From assembly GCF_001077815.2 (NCBI RefSeq), contig NZ_CP011310.1:744001-808000 (forward strand): 64,000 nt of DNA. Direction: 5' to 3'. Origin of the DNA: Aurantiacibacter atlanticus. GTDB lineage: Bacteria; Pseudomonadota; Alphaproteobacteria; Sphingomonadales; Sphingomonadaceae. The position numbers and the translations under genes are program-made. Positions 1 through 8,614 of this stretch are shown in pieces (position 1 is the first letter of the stretch; each line of letters starts with the position of its first letter). The notes under the pieces were generated by a model. That model had not been told where the DNA came from. It worked only from the letters and a program-made list of their open reading frames with translations, and did not search any database.

Positions 1-759
1 CAGATCGTGGTAATCGGATCGGGCAAGGGTGGGGTCGGCAAGTCCACTCTTACTGCCAATCTGGCCGTCGCGCTGGCAAAATCGGGACGCAAGGTGGGCG
101 TGGTCGATGCAGATATTTACGGACCTTCGCAATCGGTCCTGCTCAACGCGGCAGACACCAAATTGCGCGCCGAGGGAAAGATGCTGATCCCGCATGAAAG
201 CGAATATGGCGTGAAAATGGTGTCGATGGGTCAGCTGGTAGAGGCTGGCAAGGCTATCGCCTGGCGCGGCCCGATGGTTGGCAGCGCACTGGGCCAGTTG
301 ATGGAAGCGGACTGGGGCGAGACAGACCTGCTGCTGGTCGATTTGCCGCCGGGCACAGGCGATGTGCAGCTGACGATGTTGCAGAAATTCAAGCCAACAG
401 GCGCGGTCGTGGTGTCCACGCCGCAGGACCTTGCACTTATCGATGCAACCCGCGCGATCGACCTGTTCCGCCAGGCGCAGGTGCCAATTGTTGGCATTGT
501 CGAGAATATGTCTGGCTATCAATGTCCAAGCTGCGGTGAAGTGAGCGAGCCTTTCGGGCAGGGCGGGGCAGAGGCTGCCGCGACTGCTATCGAAGTGCCA
601 TTCCTTGGCCACGTGCCACTGGCAATGGAAATCCGCATTGCCAGTGATGATGGCAAGCCGCCTGCTGCCAGCGAAGGCGCGCTTGGCGCACCCTTTGCCG
701 AAATTGCCGCGCAATTGCAGCAATGGCTGGGACAATCGGCAATGAACTACACCGGATGA
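1..759 (+). CDS. mrp: Mrp/ApbC-type Fe-S cluster carrier ATPase (5' end outside window)
   Basis: P-loop ATPase of the Mrp/NBP35 family, which in this family binds and hands on Fe-S clusters in the cytoplasm. The reading frame is already open at base 1, so the N-terminus (usually a DUF59-like region of about 100 residues) lies off the window. Visible are the deviant Walker [12 protein letters not shown], the switch region DADIYGPS, the DLPPGTGD motif and a CPSC pair (residues near 175 of the visible part) that would bridge a cluster between two subunits. The end of the gene is 10 nt before the next start, so the two may be co-transcribed. Family assignment is firm; which apo-proteins it serves cannot be seen. 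Confidence 0.93.
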   Translation, partial: QIVVIGSGKGGVGKSTLTANLAVALAKSGRKVGVVDADIYGPSQSVLLNAADTKLRAEGKMLIPHESEYGVKMVSMGQLVEAGKAIAWRGPMVGSALGQLMEADWGETDLLLVDLPPGTGDVQLTMLQKFKPTGAVVVSTPQDLALIDATRAIDLFRQAQVPIVGIVENMSGYQCPSCGEVSEPFGQGGAEAAATAIEVPFLGHVPLAMEIRIASDDGKPPAASEGALGAPFAEIAAQLQQWLGQSAMNYTG

Positions 760-769
760 GGGCGCAGCG

Positions 770-3046
770 ATGAACGTATCGCGGCGCAATTTGCTGGCGG
801 GCGCTGCGGCAGGTGGCGGGCTGGTTGTCGCATGGGCGCTTATGCCCCGCACATTCGACAGCCCGCTGGACCCCGCGCCCGGCGAAATCGCCTTTGGCGC
901 CTGGCTCAAGATCGCTGACGACGGAGTGGTGAGTGTGGCCGTGCCGCAGCTGGAAATGGGGCAGGGCGTGACAACGCTTGTGCCGCAGGTCGTGGCGATG
1001 GAGCTGGGGGCGGACTGGCGGCAGGTTGCGGTGGAGCCAGTGCCGGTTGACGGGGCCTATGCCAATATTCCGCTTGCCGCGCACTGGGCACCCTTGTGGA
1101 AGCCGCTTGTTCCTTCCTTGTCGGATGAGCCGGATGATCTGTTGCTGGAGCGCTGGGCGCAGGACAACCGCTTTACCGCAACCGCACAAGGCACTGCACT
1201 TGCCGCTTATGAAGGTGCCTGCCGCAAAGCCGCCGCTGCGGCGCGCGCGATGCTGGCGATGGCCGCGGCAGAGAGGTGGGATGTTGCGTGGGAACAGTGC
1301 CGCGCCGAAGACGGATTTATCTATCACGATGAAAACCGCGCCAGCTTCGCCGAACTTGTGATGGATGCGGCGCGCTTTTCCCCGCCCGATCCACCGCCGC
1401 TGCGGCCAGAGCCGCTCGCAGAACCTGCCATACCGATGGATGGCTATGCAATGCGCGAACGCTCCATCGCCTATCCGCGACTGGATCTGCCCTCGAAGGT
1501 CGATGGAAGTCATGTTTTTGCAGGCGATATTCGCCTTCCCGACATGATCCATGCAGCGATCCGTCATGGCCCGATGGACCGCGCTGAATTGCTTGATTTC
1601 GATCCGGGCCTCGCCCGGGACCTGCGTGGGCTCATCAAATTCGTACGCGGGAAGCGCTGGCTGGCGGCGCTTGCCGACAATTGGTGGGCCGCTGAAGAGG
1701 CCTTGCGCCGGATTGCCCCGCGCTTTGGCGTTTCCAGCCCGGTCGATAGCGAAAAAATGATCACCGCGCTCGATGATGCGGTTCGTAGCGGCGCGGCGTT
1801 CGGCATAGAGACGCGCGGAATGGGTGATGCCGATTATACACCAGATTTCGCGCTGCGTTATGATGTCGCCCCCGCACTTCACGCGACGCTGGAAACAACC
1901 TGCGCCACCGCGCGGCTGACCGACGGCCTGCTGGAAATGTGGTTGCCTACGCAGACACCGGAGGCCGCACGCGAGGCGGCGGCGGGCGCGCTGGGTATCT
2001 CTTCTTCCAATGTCGTACTTTACCCGGTGTCGGCGGGCGGCAGTTTCGACCGGCGTCTGGACAATCAGGTCGCCATCGAAATTGCGTTGCTGGCGCGCGA
2101 GGCCGGCCGACCCGTACAGTTGACATGGTCGCGCTGGCAGGAACATGCAGCAAGCTATCCCCGCGCGCCCATAGCCGCATTGCTGGGGGCAGAACTGGGT
2201 CAGGAAGGCTCCATCGCCAAGCTGCGCGCGCGCATCGCCTGCCCGCCCACCATGCCTGAATTTGGCCGTCGCCTGTTCGGCAATTCGGTAAGCTGGGCAG
2301 CGATTGACGATGTTTCGGGGGAAGCGGACCCGATGGCGGTGGAAGGGCTTTCCCAGTCCTATGCCATCCCGCACATGGTGGTGCAGCATATCCCCGTGAA
2401 ACTTGATCTGCCCACGGCGCGGATGCGCGGCGGAGCGCATGGCTACACCGCTTTTTTTCGCGAAAGCTTCCTCGATGAGATCGCCCTGCGGCATGATCGG
2501 GAGCCTTTGTCCTACCGCATCGCCATGCTGGGCGATGATGCGCCGATGGTTGAAGTGTTGCAGAGTGTCGCACGGCTGGCGCAATGGGATGGCGGGCGCG
2601 CCGGAAGCGGTCAGGGGTTGGCGTGTCACCGGATGGATATGGGCGGGGCCACAGGTCGCATTGCGGTGATTGCGCAGGCCGGTGCCGGCGAAGGCGGAGT
2701 GCGCGTGCGGCGCATGTTTGCATCGGTGGATATCGGCCGGGTGGTCAATCGCGATATCGCCTTGCAGCAGATCGAAGGCGGGCTGATCTATGGCCTTGGC
2801 CTCGCATTGGGCAGCGCGACCGAATATGCTGACGGCCTGCCCACGCACCAGCGGCTCGCCGCGCTGGCACTGCCGACGCTGGCGGATTGTCCGCAGATCA
2901 CCGTCGAATTGATAGAGCGGTCAGGCGATCCCTTCGATCCGGGTGAAATCGGCGTGCCGGCCGTCGCCCCCGCTGTCGCCAATGCCTTTTTCAGTGCAAC
3001 GGGGCTTCGCCTTCGTCGGCTGCCGCTGCTATCGGCAATGGCATGA
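770..3046 (+). CDS. Molybdopterin-binding hydroxylase large subunit (IorB / xanthine dehydrogenase family)
   Basis: 758-residue protein of the family that includes isoquinoline 1-oxidoreductase beta subunit (IorB) and membrane-associated aldehyde dehydrogenases. An N-terminal Tat-like segment (SRRNLLAG followed by a glycine/alanine-rich hydrophobic stretch) indicates export in folded form. The LEMGQGVTT motif near residue 62 and a C-terminal GEIGVPAVAPAVANAFF block carry the expected cofactor-binding residues and the catalytic Glu of this family. Large subunits normally need a small 2Fe-2S partner and often a cytochrome c; neither is adjacent here. The stop overlaps the hemH start by 4 nt, indicating translational coupling. 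The substrate cannot be predicted. A 753-residue antisense frame over the same bases is a shadow. Confidence 0.85.
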   Translation: MNVSRRNLLAGAAAGGGLVVAWALMPRTFDSPLDPAPGEIAFGAWLKIADDGVVSVAVPQLEMGQGVTTLVPQVVAMELGADWRQVAVEPVPVDGAYANIPLAAHWAPLWKPLVPSLSDEPDDLLLERWAQDNRFTATAQGTALAAYEGACRKAAAAARAMLAMAAAERWDVAWEQCRAEDGFIYHDENRASFAELVMDAARFSPPDPPPLRPEPLAEPAIPMDGYAMRERSIAYPRLDLPSKVDGSHVFAGDIRLPDMIHAAIRHGPMDRAELLDFDPGLARDLRGLIKFVRGKRWLAALADNWWAAEEALRRIAPRFGVSSPVDSEKMITALDDAVRSGAAFGIETRGMGDADYTPDFALRYDVAPALHATLETTCATARLTDGLLEMWLPTQTPEAAREAAAGALGISSSNVVLYPVSAGGSFDRRLDNQVAIEIALLAREAGRPVQLTWSRWQEHAASYPRAPIAALLGAELGQEGSIAKLRARIACPPTMPEFGRRLFGNSVSWAAIDDVSGEADPMAVEGLSQSYAIPHMVVQHIPVKLDLPTARMRGGAHGYTAFFRESFLDEIALRHDREPLSYRIAMLGDDAPMVEVLQSVARLAQWDGGRAGSGQGLACHRMDMGGATGRIAVIAQAGAGEGGVRVRRMFASVDIGRVVNRDIALQQIEGGLIYGLGLALGSATEYADGLPTHQRLAALALPTLADCPQITVELIERSGDPFDPGEIGVPAVAPAVANAFFSATGLRLRRLPLLSAMA

Positions 3047-4077
3047 CAGATGCATTTTCCGGTACCGACCAGCAATTGCCCGCCGATCATATTACGGTGA
3101 AGAGTGGCCGCGTGGGCCTGCTGCTTGTAAATCTCGGCACACCCGAAGCGCCTGAGAAAGGTGCAGTCCGCCGTTATCTGGGTGAGTTTTTATCGGACAA
3201 GCGAGTGATCGAAATACCGTCACTTCTCTGGCAACCGATCCTGCGCGGTATCATCCTCAACACGCGGCCCGCCAAAAGCGCGGCGGCCTATCGCAAAGTG
3301 TGGAGCGAGAGGGGTTCTCCGCTGGCAGCGATTACAGCGCAGCAGGCGGAGCTGCTGCAGCCCCGGCTGGGCGATGGCGTGATGGTGGAATGGGCCATGC
3401 GTTATGGCAACCCATCCATTCCTGCCAAGCTGGAGGCGCTCAAGCAGGCTGGTTGCGACCGCATTCTGCTGGCTCCGCTCTATCCGCAATATTGCGGCGC
3501 GACCTCTGCCACTGTGGTGGACAAGGCAAGTGAATGGCTGGGTGACAAGCGGTCGCAGCCCGCCATGCGCACTCTGCCACCCTATTATGACGACCCGGCC
3601 TATATCAGCGCGCTGACGAAGGACATTGGCGGACAATTGGATACGCTGGAATTTACGCCCGAGGTGCTGCTGCTGAGCTTTCACGGCATGCCGCAGCGCA
3701 CGCTTGAACTGGGCGATCCCTACCATTGCCATTGCCAGAAAACCGCGCGCCTGCTCGAAACCGCATTGGCGCGGTCCGATATCCGCATGCGAGCCACCTT
3801 CCAGAGCCGCTTTGGCCGTGCCAAGTGGCTGGAACCTGCGACTGACGCAGTGCTGGCAGAGGAGGCTGCAAAGGGCACAAGACGCCTCGCCATTGCCGCG
3901 CCGGGATTTTCCGCTGACTGCCTCGAAACGCTGGAGGAGCTGGCGATTCAGGGCAGAGAGCAGTTCGAGGCGGCAGGCGGCAAACAATTTGCCGCGCTGG
4001 AATGCCTCAATGCGCGCGAACCGGGCATGGCCATGCTTGAGGCCATTATGCGGCGTGAACTAGCGGGCTGGCTGTGA
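3043..4077 (+). CDS. hemH: Ferrochelatase
   Basis: Inserts Fe2+ into protoporphyrin IX in the last step of protohaem synthesis. The 344-residue length is normal. Recognisable are the N-terminal VNLGTPEAP motif near residue 28, the LSFHGMPQR motif with the metal-site His near residue 213, the PYHCHCQKT stretch and the FQSRFGRAKWLEP motif, which is the ferrochelatase signature near residue 258. The C-terminal PGFSADCLETLEEL motif supplies the conserved Glu. The ATG overlaps the upstream stop (ATGA), so it is probably translated with the molybdenum hydroxylase gene. The pairing with an exported molybdoenzyme is not an obvious functional link. Confidence 0.97.
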   Translation: MTDAFSGTDQQLPADHITVKSGRVGLLLVNLGTPEAPEKGAVRRYLGEFLSDKRVIEIPSLLWQPILRGIILNTRPAKSAAAYRKVWSERGSPLAAITAQQAELLQPRLGDGVMVEWAMRYGNPSIPAKLEALKQAGCDRILLAPLYPQYCGATSATVVDKASEWLGDKRSQPAMRTLPPYYDDPAYISALTKDIGGQLDTLEFTPEVLLLSFHGMPQRTLELGDPYHCHCQKTARLLETALARSDIRMRATFQSRFGRAKWLEPATDAVLAEEAAKGTRRLAIAAPGFSADCLETLEELAIQGREQFEAAGGKQFAALECLNAREPGMAMLEAIMRRELAGWL

Positions 4078-4095
4078 TCTTCTGATACCGTTGCG

Positions 4096-4680
4096 ATGAC
4101 GAATTATCTCATTCTTTTCGCAGTGATTTTCGGGATAAATCTGCTACCGGCCTTTGGGCCGCCCACCTGGTCGATCATCGTCCTGTTCGGCCTTAATTCC
4201 GATTTGCCACTGGTCGGGATCGTAGTGACAGGCGCGCTGGCGGCAGCTTTGGGCCGCTTCACGCTGGCGCATGGCTTCAGGCTCTTGGCCAAATATGTAT
4301 CGCAAAAGACGCGGCGCAATCTGGCCGCTGTGCGTGAAGCCATCATGTCACGCAAGCGCCACGGCATAGCCGGCCTCGCGCTATTCGCGGTTTCTCCGCT
4401 TCCGTCCGCCCAGCTGTTTGCAGCGGTTGGATTGGCCGGGGTCCCGCTGGCCGCGTTTACCGTGGCCTTCTTCAGTGGGCGGCTTGTGTCCTACACCATC
4501 TATGCAGGGTCGGCGGCCCTGATCGAACATTCGAGCACTGGCGATGCTTTTCGAGAGTCATTTTCCAGCCCGGTGGGGATTGCCGTCCAAATCCTGTTGC
4601 TGGGAGCGCTGGTCGCCATGATGCGGATAAATTGGGAAAAGGTGCTGGGACCGGCGACGGAATATCGCGATCAGCCTTAG
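4096..4680 (+). CDS. Small VTT/SNARE-associated-like integral membrane protein
   Basis: 194-residue hydrophobic protein with about five membrane segments: residues 3-20, 30-55 (after a GPP turn), 90-110, 113-140 and a C-terminal one near 163-180. A central basic loop (KTRRNLAAVREAIMSRKR) lies on the cytoplasmic side by the positive-inside rule. The PLPSAQLF motif and the glycine-rich hairpin resemble the VTT/DedA-like half repeat. It follows hemH by 18 nt and may share its transcript. Function is unknown; DedA-like proteins flip lipid carriers, but this short form lacks a full DedA domain, so no activity is claimed. Confidence 0.72.
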   Translation: MTNYLILFAVIFGINLLPAFGPPTWSIIVLFGLNSDLPLVGIVVTGALAAALGRFTLAHGFRLLAKYVSQKTRRNLAAVREAIMSRKRHGIAGLALFAVSPLPSAQLFAAVGLAGVPLAAFTVAFFSGRLVSYTIYAGSAALIEHSSTGDAFRESFSSPVGIAVQILLLGALVAMMRINWEKVLGPATEYRDQP

Positions 4681-4702
4681 CCAGGGCATTAAACGCGTAA
4701 AT

Positions 4703-4861
4703 TCAGAAATCGATGGCGATGCCCTTGTGCACCCAATCACCATAACGCGTCGGGCTGAGTTCCTCATCCACCCCGCCTTTTTCCGGCGCAGGTGGCGGAT
4801 CATTGGTCCAATGGGCGGGCTTGTTGAAGCCTTCGGGCCGTCTGGTCGCGCGTTTTGTCAT
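4703..4861 (-). CDS. DUF1674 protein, SDHAF4-like succinate dehydrogenase assembly factor
   Basis: 52-residue protein hidden inside a longer spurious frame. The start is the ATG at 4859-4861. The sequence ends in the DUF1674 signature, with the motifs RYGDWVHKG and IDF at the very C-terminus and a proline-rich GFNKPAHW block before it. In eukaryotes this domain (SDHAF4/Sdh8) helps load flavinylated SdhA into succinate dehydrogenase, and bacterial copies are presumed to do the same. It is divergent from rsmB with 55 nt between the two starts. The ORF extends upstream as an antisense shadow of rsmB, which is why automatic start choice could miss the true size. Confidence 0.85.
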   Translation of the reverse strand: MTKRATRRPEGFNKPAHWTNDPPPAPEKGGVDEELSPTRYGDWVHKGIAIDF

Positions 4862-4916
4862 GCCTGTAACATGGGCGCTCTGGCGCTGGCGTGCAACTGG
4901 CCCTAGGGGCAGGGCG

Positions 4917-6134
4917 ATGGAAACGGTCCCCGGAAGTGGTGCGCGCAAGGCCGCGCTCAAGATGCTCGATGCGGTGCTGCGTCGTGGCGAAACGATGGAA
5001 CAGGCGGGCGGTGCGGCCAATGGTCTGCCCAATTTTGCCGATCGCGCATTGGCTCGCGCTATCGCAGGGGAAGTGTTGCGCTGGCTGGTCGATCTCGATG
5101 CGCTGATTGATTCTGCCACGGCCAAACCATTGCCCGAAGATGCCAAGGCGCGCATGGTGCTGCGCATGATGCTGGCCCAATGGCTGCGGCTGGACACCCC
5201 GCCGCATGCCGTGGTGGCAACCGCGCTGCCGCTGCTGGCAGGTGGGCCAAAGCGGCTTGCGCATGGCGTATTTGCAACGCTGACGCGTGGAGAGGCCAGG
5301 CTGCCACATATACCGACCCTGCCGCCTGAAGTGGCGGCACGTTGGGGCGAACGGGCCGAACCGATTGCAGCGGGAATTGGCCAGCCGCCGCCGCTGGATC
5401 TTACGCTTAGATCGGATGGCACGGCCGATGTTCCAGAAGGCGAAAGCCTTGCCTTGCTGCATCGCCGCCTGCCGCGCGGAACAGCGGTGGAGAATTTGCC
5501 GGGGTTCGAAAAGGGCGCATGGTGGGTGCAGGACCTAGCCGCATCGCTGCCCGCGCGCCTGCTGGGACAGGGCGCGGGCAGGCGCGCACTGGATTTGTGT
5601 GCCGCGCCGGGCGGCAAGACGCTGCAACTCGCCAGCGCCGGTTGGCAGGTGACCGCGCTTGACAATTCCTCGCGCAGGCTGGAGCGGCTGCGACAAAATC
5701 TGGCGCGCACCGGATTGTCTGCCGACATTGTGGAAGCCGATGCAATGGGGTGGGAGCCGGATGGTCTGTTCGATGCAATTCTGCTCGACGCACCGTGCAC
5801 GGCCACAGGCACGTGTCGCCGCAATCCGGATGTGATCCATCGCATCGGGCCGCGCCAGATCGAAGCGATGGCCGTCCTTCAGGGGCAATTGCTGGAACGG
5901 GCTGCAAACTGGATCGCGCCGGGGGGCACGCTTGTTTACGCCACCTGCTCCCTGGAACGGGAAGAGGGCGAGGACATTGCTTCTGCCTGCGATTTGACAG
6001 CCGATCCGTTAAGCGCGGAAGAGCTTCCTGCCGGCATCGTCCCGAAGCCTGAAGGCTGGGTCCGCACCGATCCCGGCATATTGGCTGAACATGGTGGAAT
6101 GGACGGCTTTTTCATCGCACGATGGCGCGGCTGA
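4917..6134 (+). CDS. rsmB: RsmB-type 16S rRNA (cytosine-5) methyltransferase
   Basis: Predicted to methylate a cytosine of 16S rRNA (C967 in E. coli) with S-adenosylmethionine. I chose the ATG at 4917 because AGGGGCAGGG precedes it and because the longer frame would run over the divergent DUF1674 start. The first 130 residues form the NusB-like RNA-binding domain. The C-terminal Rossmann domain shows AAPGGKT (SAM binding), DAPCTATGTCRR (first catalytic Cys with the DAPC motif) and ATCSLEREE (second catalytic Cys). At 405 residues it is slightly shorter than the E. coli enzyme. A hairpin with arms CCAGGG/CCCTGG lies just after the stop (6142-6161) but lacks a T tract. Confidence 0.93.
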   Translation: METVPGSGARKAALKMLDAVLRRGETMEQAGGAANGLPNFADRALARAIAGEVLRWLVDLDALIDSATAKPLPEDAKARMVLRMMLAQWLRLDTPPHAVVATALPLLAGGPKRLAHGVFATLTRGEARLPHIPTLPPEVAARWGERAEPIAAGIGQPPPLDLTLRSDGTADVPEGESLALLHRRLPRGTAVENLPGFEKGAWWVQDLAASLPARLLGQGAGRRALDLCAAPGGKTLQLASAGWQVTALDNSSRRLERLRQNLARTGLSADIVEADAMGWEPDGLFDAILLDAPCTATGTCRRNPDVIHRIGPRQIEAMAVLQGQLLERAANWIAPGGTLVYATCSLEREEGEDIASACDLTADPLSAEELPAGIVPKPEGWVRTDPGILAEHGGMDGFFIARWRG

Positions 6135-6296
6135 AAACCGGCCAGGGGTTGATGGCCCTGGTTAACGCGGTTTCTGTATGCGCCCTCGGGTGCATTGCAA
6201 GGCAGAGGCTGACCGCGCGCGAACACGGCTATAACCTCAAGTTCACTTGATCCTGTTAACTTATGGCAGGAACGCCACTGCAGACTGCGCCGGGCC

Positions 6297-6827
6297 TTAA
6301 GACTTTACCTTGCCAGCAAAGCTCTTGCGCAGCTTCATCAATTTGGGTGGTATCAATGCCATGCAATAGGGGTTTCGCTGGCCTTCGCCCTCCCAATATT
6401 CCTGGTGGTAGTCTTCAGCCGGATACCACGTGGCCGGGCCTTCGATAGTGGTCACAGCTTCGCCATCATGGCTTTCATTCCAGCGCGCTATGGCTGCTTC
6501 GGCTTCAGCGCGTTGGCTATCGTCCAGCGGGAAGATCGCGCTGCGATATTGGGTGCCGACATCATTGCCCTGACGGTTGAGCTGACTGGGATCATGCGTG
6601 CCCATGAACATGTCAAATATTTCCGACAGGCTGACCTGATCAGGATCGAAAGTGACCTTAACCGCCTCGGCATGACCGGTGCTGCCAGAGCATACAGCCT
6701 TATAAGTCGGGTTTTCTACAGAACCGCCGATATAGCCGCTTTCCACAGCATCCACGCCGATCACGTCCTTGAACACAGCCTCGGTGCACCAAAAGCAGCC
6801 ACCGGCCACAATCACAGTCTCGCTCAT
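6297..6827 (-). CDS. msrA: Peptide-methionine (S)-S-oxide reductase MsrA
   Basis: Reduces methionine-S-sulfoxide in proteins, using thioredoxin as electron donor. The catalytic motif GGCFWCTEAVF lies at residues 8-18, with the nucleophile Cys in GCFWC, followed by GYIGG and GHAEAVKV, all typical of MsrA. The 176-residue size is standard. The start at 6827 is preceded by GGAGATTAAAGCG; an upstream in-frame ATG at 6869 has no comparable ribosome site. It stands alone, convergent with rsmB and divergent from the next gene. Confidence 0.96.
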   Translation of the reverse strand: MSETVIVAGGCFWCTEAVFKDVIGVDAVESGYIGGSVENPTYKAVCSGSTGHAEAVKVTFDPDQVSLSEIFDMFMGTHDPSQLNRQGNDVGTQYRSAIFPLDDSQRAEAEAAIARWNESHDGEAVTTIEGPATWYPAEDYHQEYWEGEGQRNPYCMALIPPKLMKLRKSFAGKVKS

Positions 6828-6931
6828 CGCTTTAATCTCCTTTGACTTGCAAGATGGGGAGGCGGGCATCGCTTGTCATCCTCACGCCGCTGTATAGTGA
6901 AGATGCACAGGCACATATCGGGAGACAATTC

Positions 6932-7774
6932 ATGCGCCCTACACATTTTTTCGCCGCCACTTTTCTTGCCGCCGCCACTTGCGCGATGGCTGCCCCTGCC
7001 GCAGCGCAGGATAATCCTGCACCTTCACTGGAAACCGTGCTGGCCGCCGAAGTGCGCACCGATGAAAGCTCACGCGATCAATATCGCCGCCCTGCCGAAA
7101 CGCTCGCCTTCTTTCAGGTGGAGTCCGATATGAATGTGGTGGAATATGGGCCGGGCGGCGGGTGGTACAGCCGCGTTCTGCTCCCGTGGATTGCGCCTTC
7201 GGGAAAATATATGGCAATGCGGGGTGACAGCAGCACGCTCTCCTTTTCCAGTCGCGCAGCACAGGTGCGTACGATGGGCTGGCCAGAGGCATTTCCTGCC
7301 GCAATCACTGAAAACCTAGCTCAGAGCGCCGGCGATGTAACCGCTTTTGAAAGTGATGAAATACCCGATGGCGTCGCAGGCACGGTGGACCGTGTGCTGG
7401 TTATCCGTTCCCTGCATTCCCTTCTCGGCAGCAATGTTGCCGATGGGGAATTGCGCATTATCCGTTCGCTGCTGAAGGATGACGGGATGGTCGGCGTGGT
7501 GCAGCACCGCGCACCCGAAACAGCTAGTTTCGAACACGGCAACGGGTCGCGCGGTTATTTACGCCAATCGGATGTGGTACGCCTGTTCGAGCTCCACGGC
7601 TTTGAACTGGTTGAGGCATCGGAACTGAACGCCAATCCGGATGATACTGCGAATTGGGAGGCGGGTGTGTGGACATTGCCGCCGGTACTGCGTTTGGGAG
7701 AACAGGACCGCGATCGCTATCTCGGCATTGGTGAAAGCGATCGTATGACCTTGCTGTTTCGCAAGCGCGATTGA
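6932..7774 (+). CDS. Exported class I SAM-methyltransferase-like protein
   Basis: 280-residue protein with a clear Sec signal (MRPTHFF, an alanine-rich hydrophobic core, AAPAAAQ cleavage region near residue 26). The body resembles the predicted methyltransferase group COG4798. The motif VVEYGPGGGWYSRVL is the glycine-rich SAM-binding loop, followed by an acidic second-strand region and a variable C-terminal part. A cytoplasmic cofactor paired with an export signal is odd. Either the protein acts in the periplasm on something other than SAM, or it is membrane-held. The start at 6932 is preceded by GGGAGACAATTC; the longer frame from 6842 lacks an equivalent site and would bury the signal peptide. 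Confidence 0.75.
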   Translation: MRPTHFFAATFLAAATCAMAAPAAAQDNPAPSLETVLAAEVRTDESSRDQYRRPAETLAFFQVESDMNVVEYGPGGGWYSRVLLPWIAPSGKYMAMRGDSSTLSFSSRAAQVRTMGWPEAFPAAITENLAQSAGDVTAFESDEIPDGVAGTVDRVLVIRSLHSLLGSNVADGELRIIRSLLKDDGMVGVVQHRAPETASFEHGNGSRGYLRQSDVVRLFELHGFELVEASELNANPDDTANWEAGVWTLPPVLRLGEQDRDRYLGIGESDRMTLLFRKRD

Positions 7775-7828
7775 CAAATGAAGGTGGCGATGCTCCAAAT
7801 GAGATATTATTACATTAGGAGCATCGCT

Positions 7829-8605
7829 ATGAATTATAAAATCTTTTTATGCACCGCATCGGCGCTTCTGCTGTCTGCTTGCTCAGACACGGTCCATGAT
7901 CCGCGCGGGGTGGAGAAGAACGAAACGCTGCTTTCGGTCAGTGCCAGTGGCGAAGCCGATATGCGCCCTGATGAGGCGCGCTTTCAGGCAGGCGTGCAAA
8001 ATTGGGCTGGCAATGCGCAGGCCGCTTCTGAACAAACGCAAACCGAAATTGCAGATATCGTTGCGGCTTTGCGCGCGCTGGAAATTGCCGAAGACGACAT
8101 CCAGACTAGCGCTGTCAATGTTCAGCGCATTGATTATGGCGACCGGCGCGGGCAATATCAGGCGTCCAACACGCTCAGCGTGCGCGTGCGCAATGTTGAA
8201 CAGGCCGGCGCTGCGGTGACGGCGGTGACAGAGGTCGGCGCAAATATCGTGTCAGGTCCGGACTTGCGCCTCTCCGATCCCGAAGCCGCTGCCAATGCGG
8301 CCTATGGCAATGCCTATAAAAATGCCTTTGCGCGGGCTGAAGCCTATGCCGAGGCAGCGGGAATGGATGTCAGCCGCGTGCTCTATATTCGCGATGCGGG
8401 CGGCTCACAGGGAAGCTATTATCTGCGCGGTGCCACGCAAATCAGCGAAGCATTTGCCAATAACCCGCCACCACCTGTCGCGCCGCCACCGCCGCAAAGC
8501 AAGATGGTGTACCCTGAAGAAGGTATATCGCAAGGCACCATCATGCCGGGTCAGACGACCAGCGCAGTGAGCGTGCAAGTGGACTTCGCGCTCACTGAAC
8601 AGTAA
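7829..8605 (+). CDS. SIMPL-domain (DUF541) lipoprotein
   Basis: 258-residue lipoprotein. The ATG at 7829 follows TTAGGAGCATCGCT. The signal peptide ends in a lipobox LLSAC, so the mature Cys at about residue 20 should be acylated and the protein anchored in the envelope. The SIMPL/DUF541 domain begins with LLSVSASGEADMRPDEARF and continues through the LSVRVRN and Y-rich NAYKNAFARAEAYAEAAG segments. A proline-rich linker (NNPPPPVAPPPPQ) precedes the last strand. Family members are oxidative-stress-related or envelope proteins of unknown mechanism. It lies 54 nt after the exported methyltransferase-like gene and 9 nt before aguB. Confidence 0.88.
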   Translation: MNYKIFLCTASALLLSACSDTVHDPRGVEKNETLLSVSASGEADMRPDEARFQAGVQNWAGNAQAASEQTQTEIADIVAALRALEIAEDDIQTSAVNVQRIDYGDRRGQYQASNTLSVRVRNVEQAGAAVTAVTEVGANIVSGPDLRLSDPEAAANAAYGNAYKNAFARAEAYAEAAGMDVSRVLYIRDAGGSQGSYYLRGATQISEAFANNPPPPVAPPPPQSKMVYPEEGISQGTIMPGQTTSAVSVQVDFALTEQ

Positions 8606-8614
8606 CGCAGCGCC

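Noticed and set aside
587..2848. 753-codon minus-strand frame over the molybdenum hydroxylase gene
   Set aside because: Antisense to a clearly conserved protein, and its translation is Arg/His/Cys-rich with no domain.
4703..5845. 380-codon minus-strand frame
   Set aside because: Only its last 52 codons are a real protein; the rest is antisense of rsmB.
6142..6161. Hairpin after rsmB as terminator
   Set aside because: A 6 bp stem is present but there is no T tract, so it was noted under rsmB and not listed.
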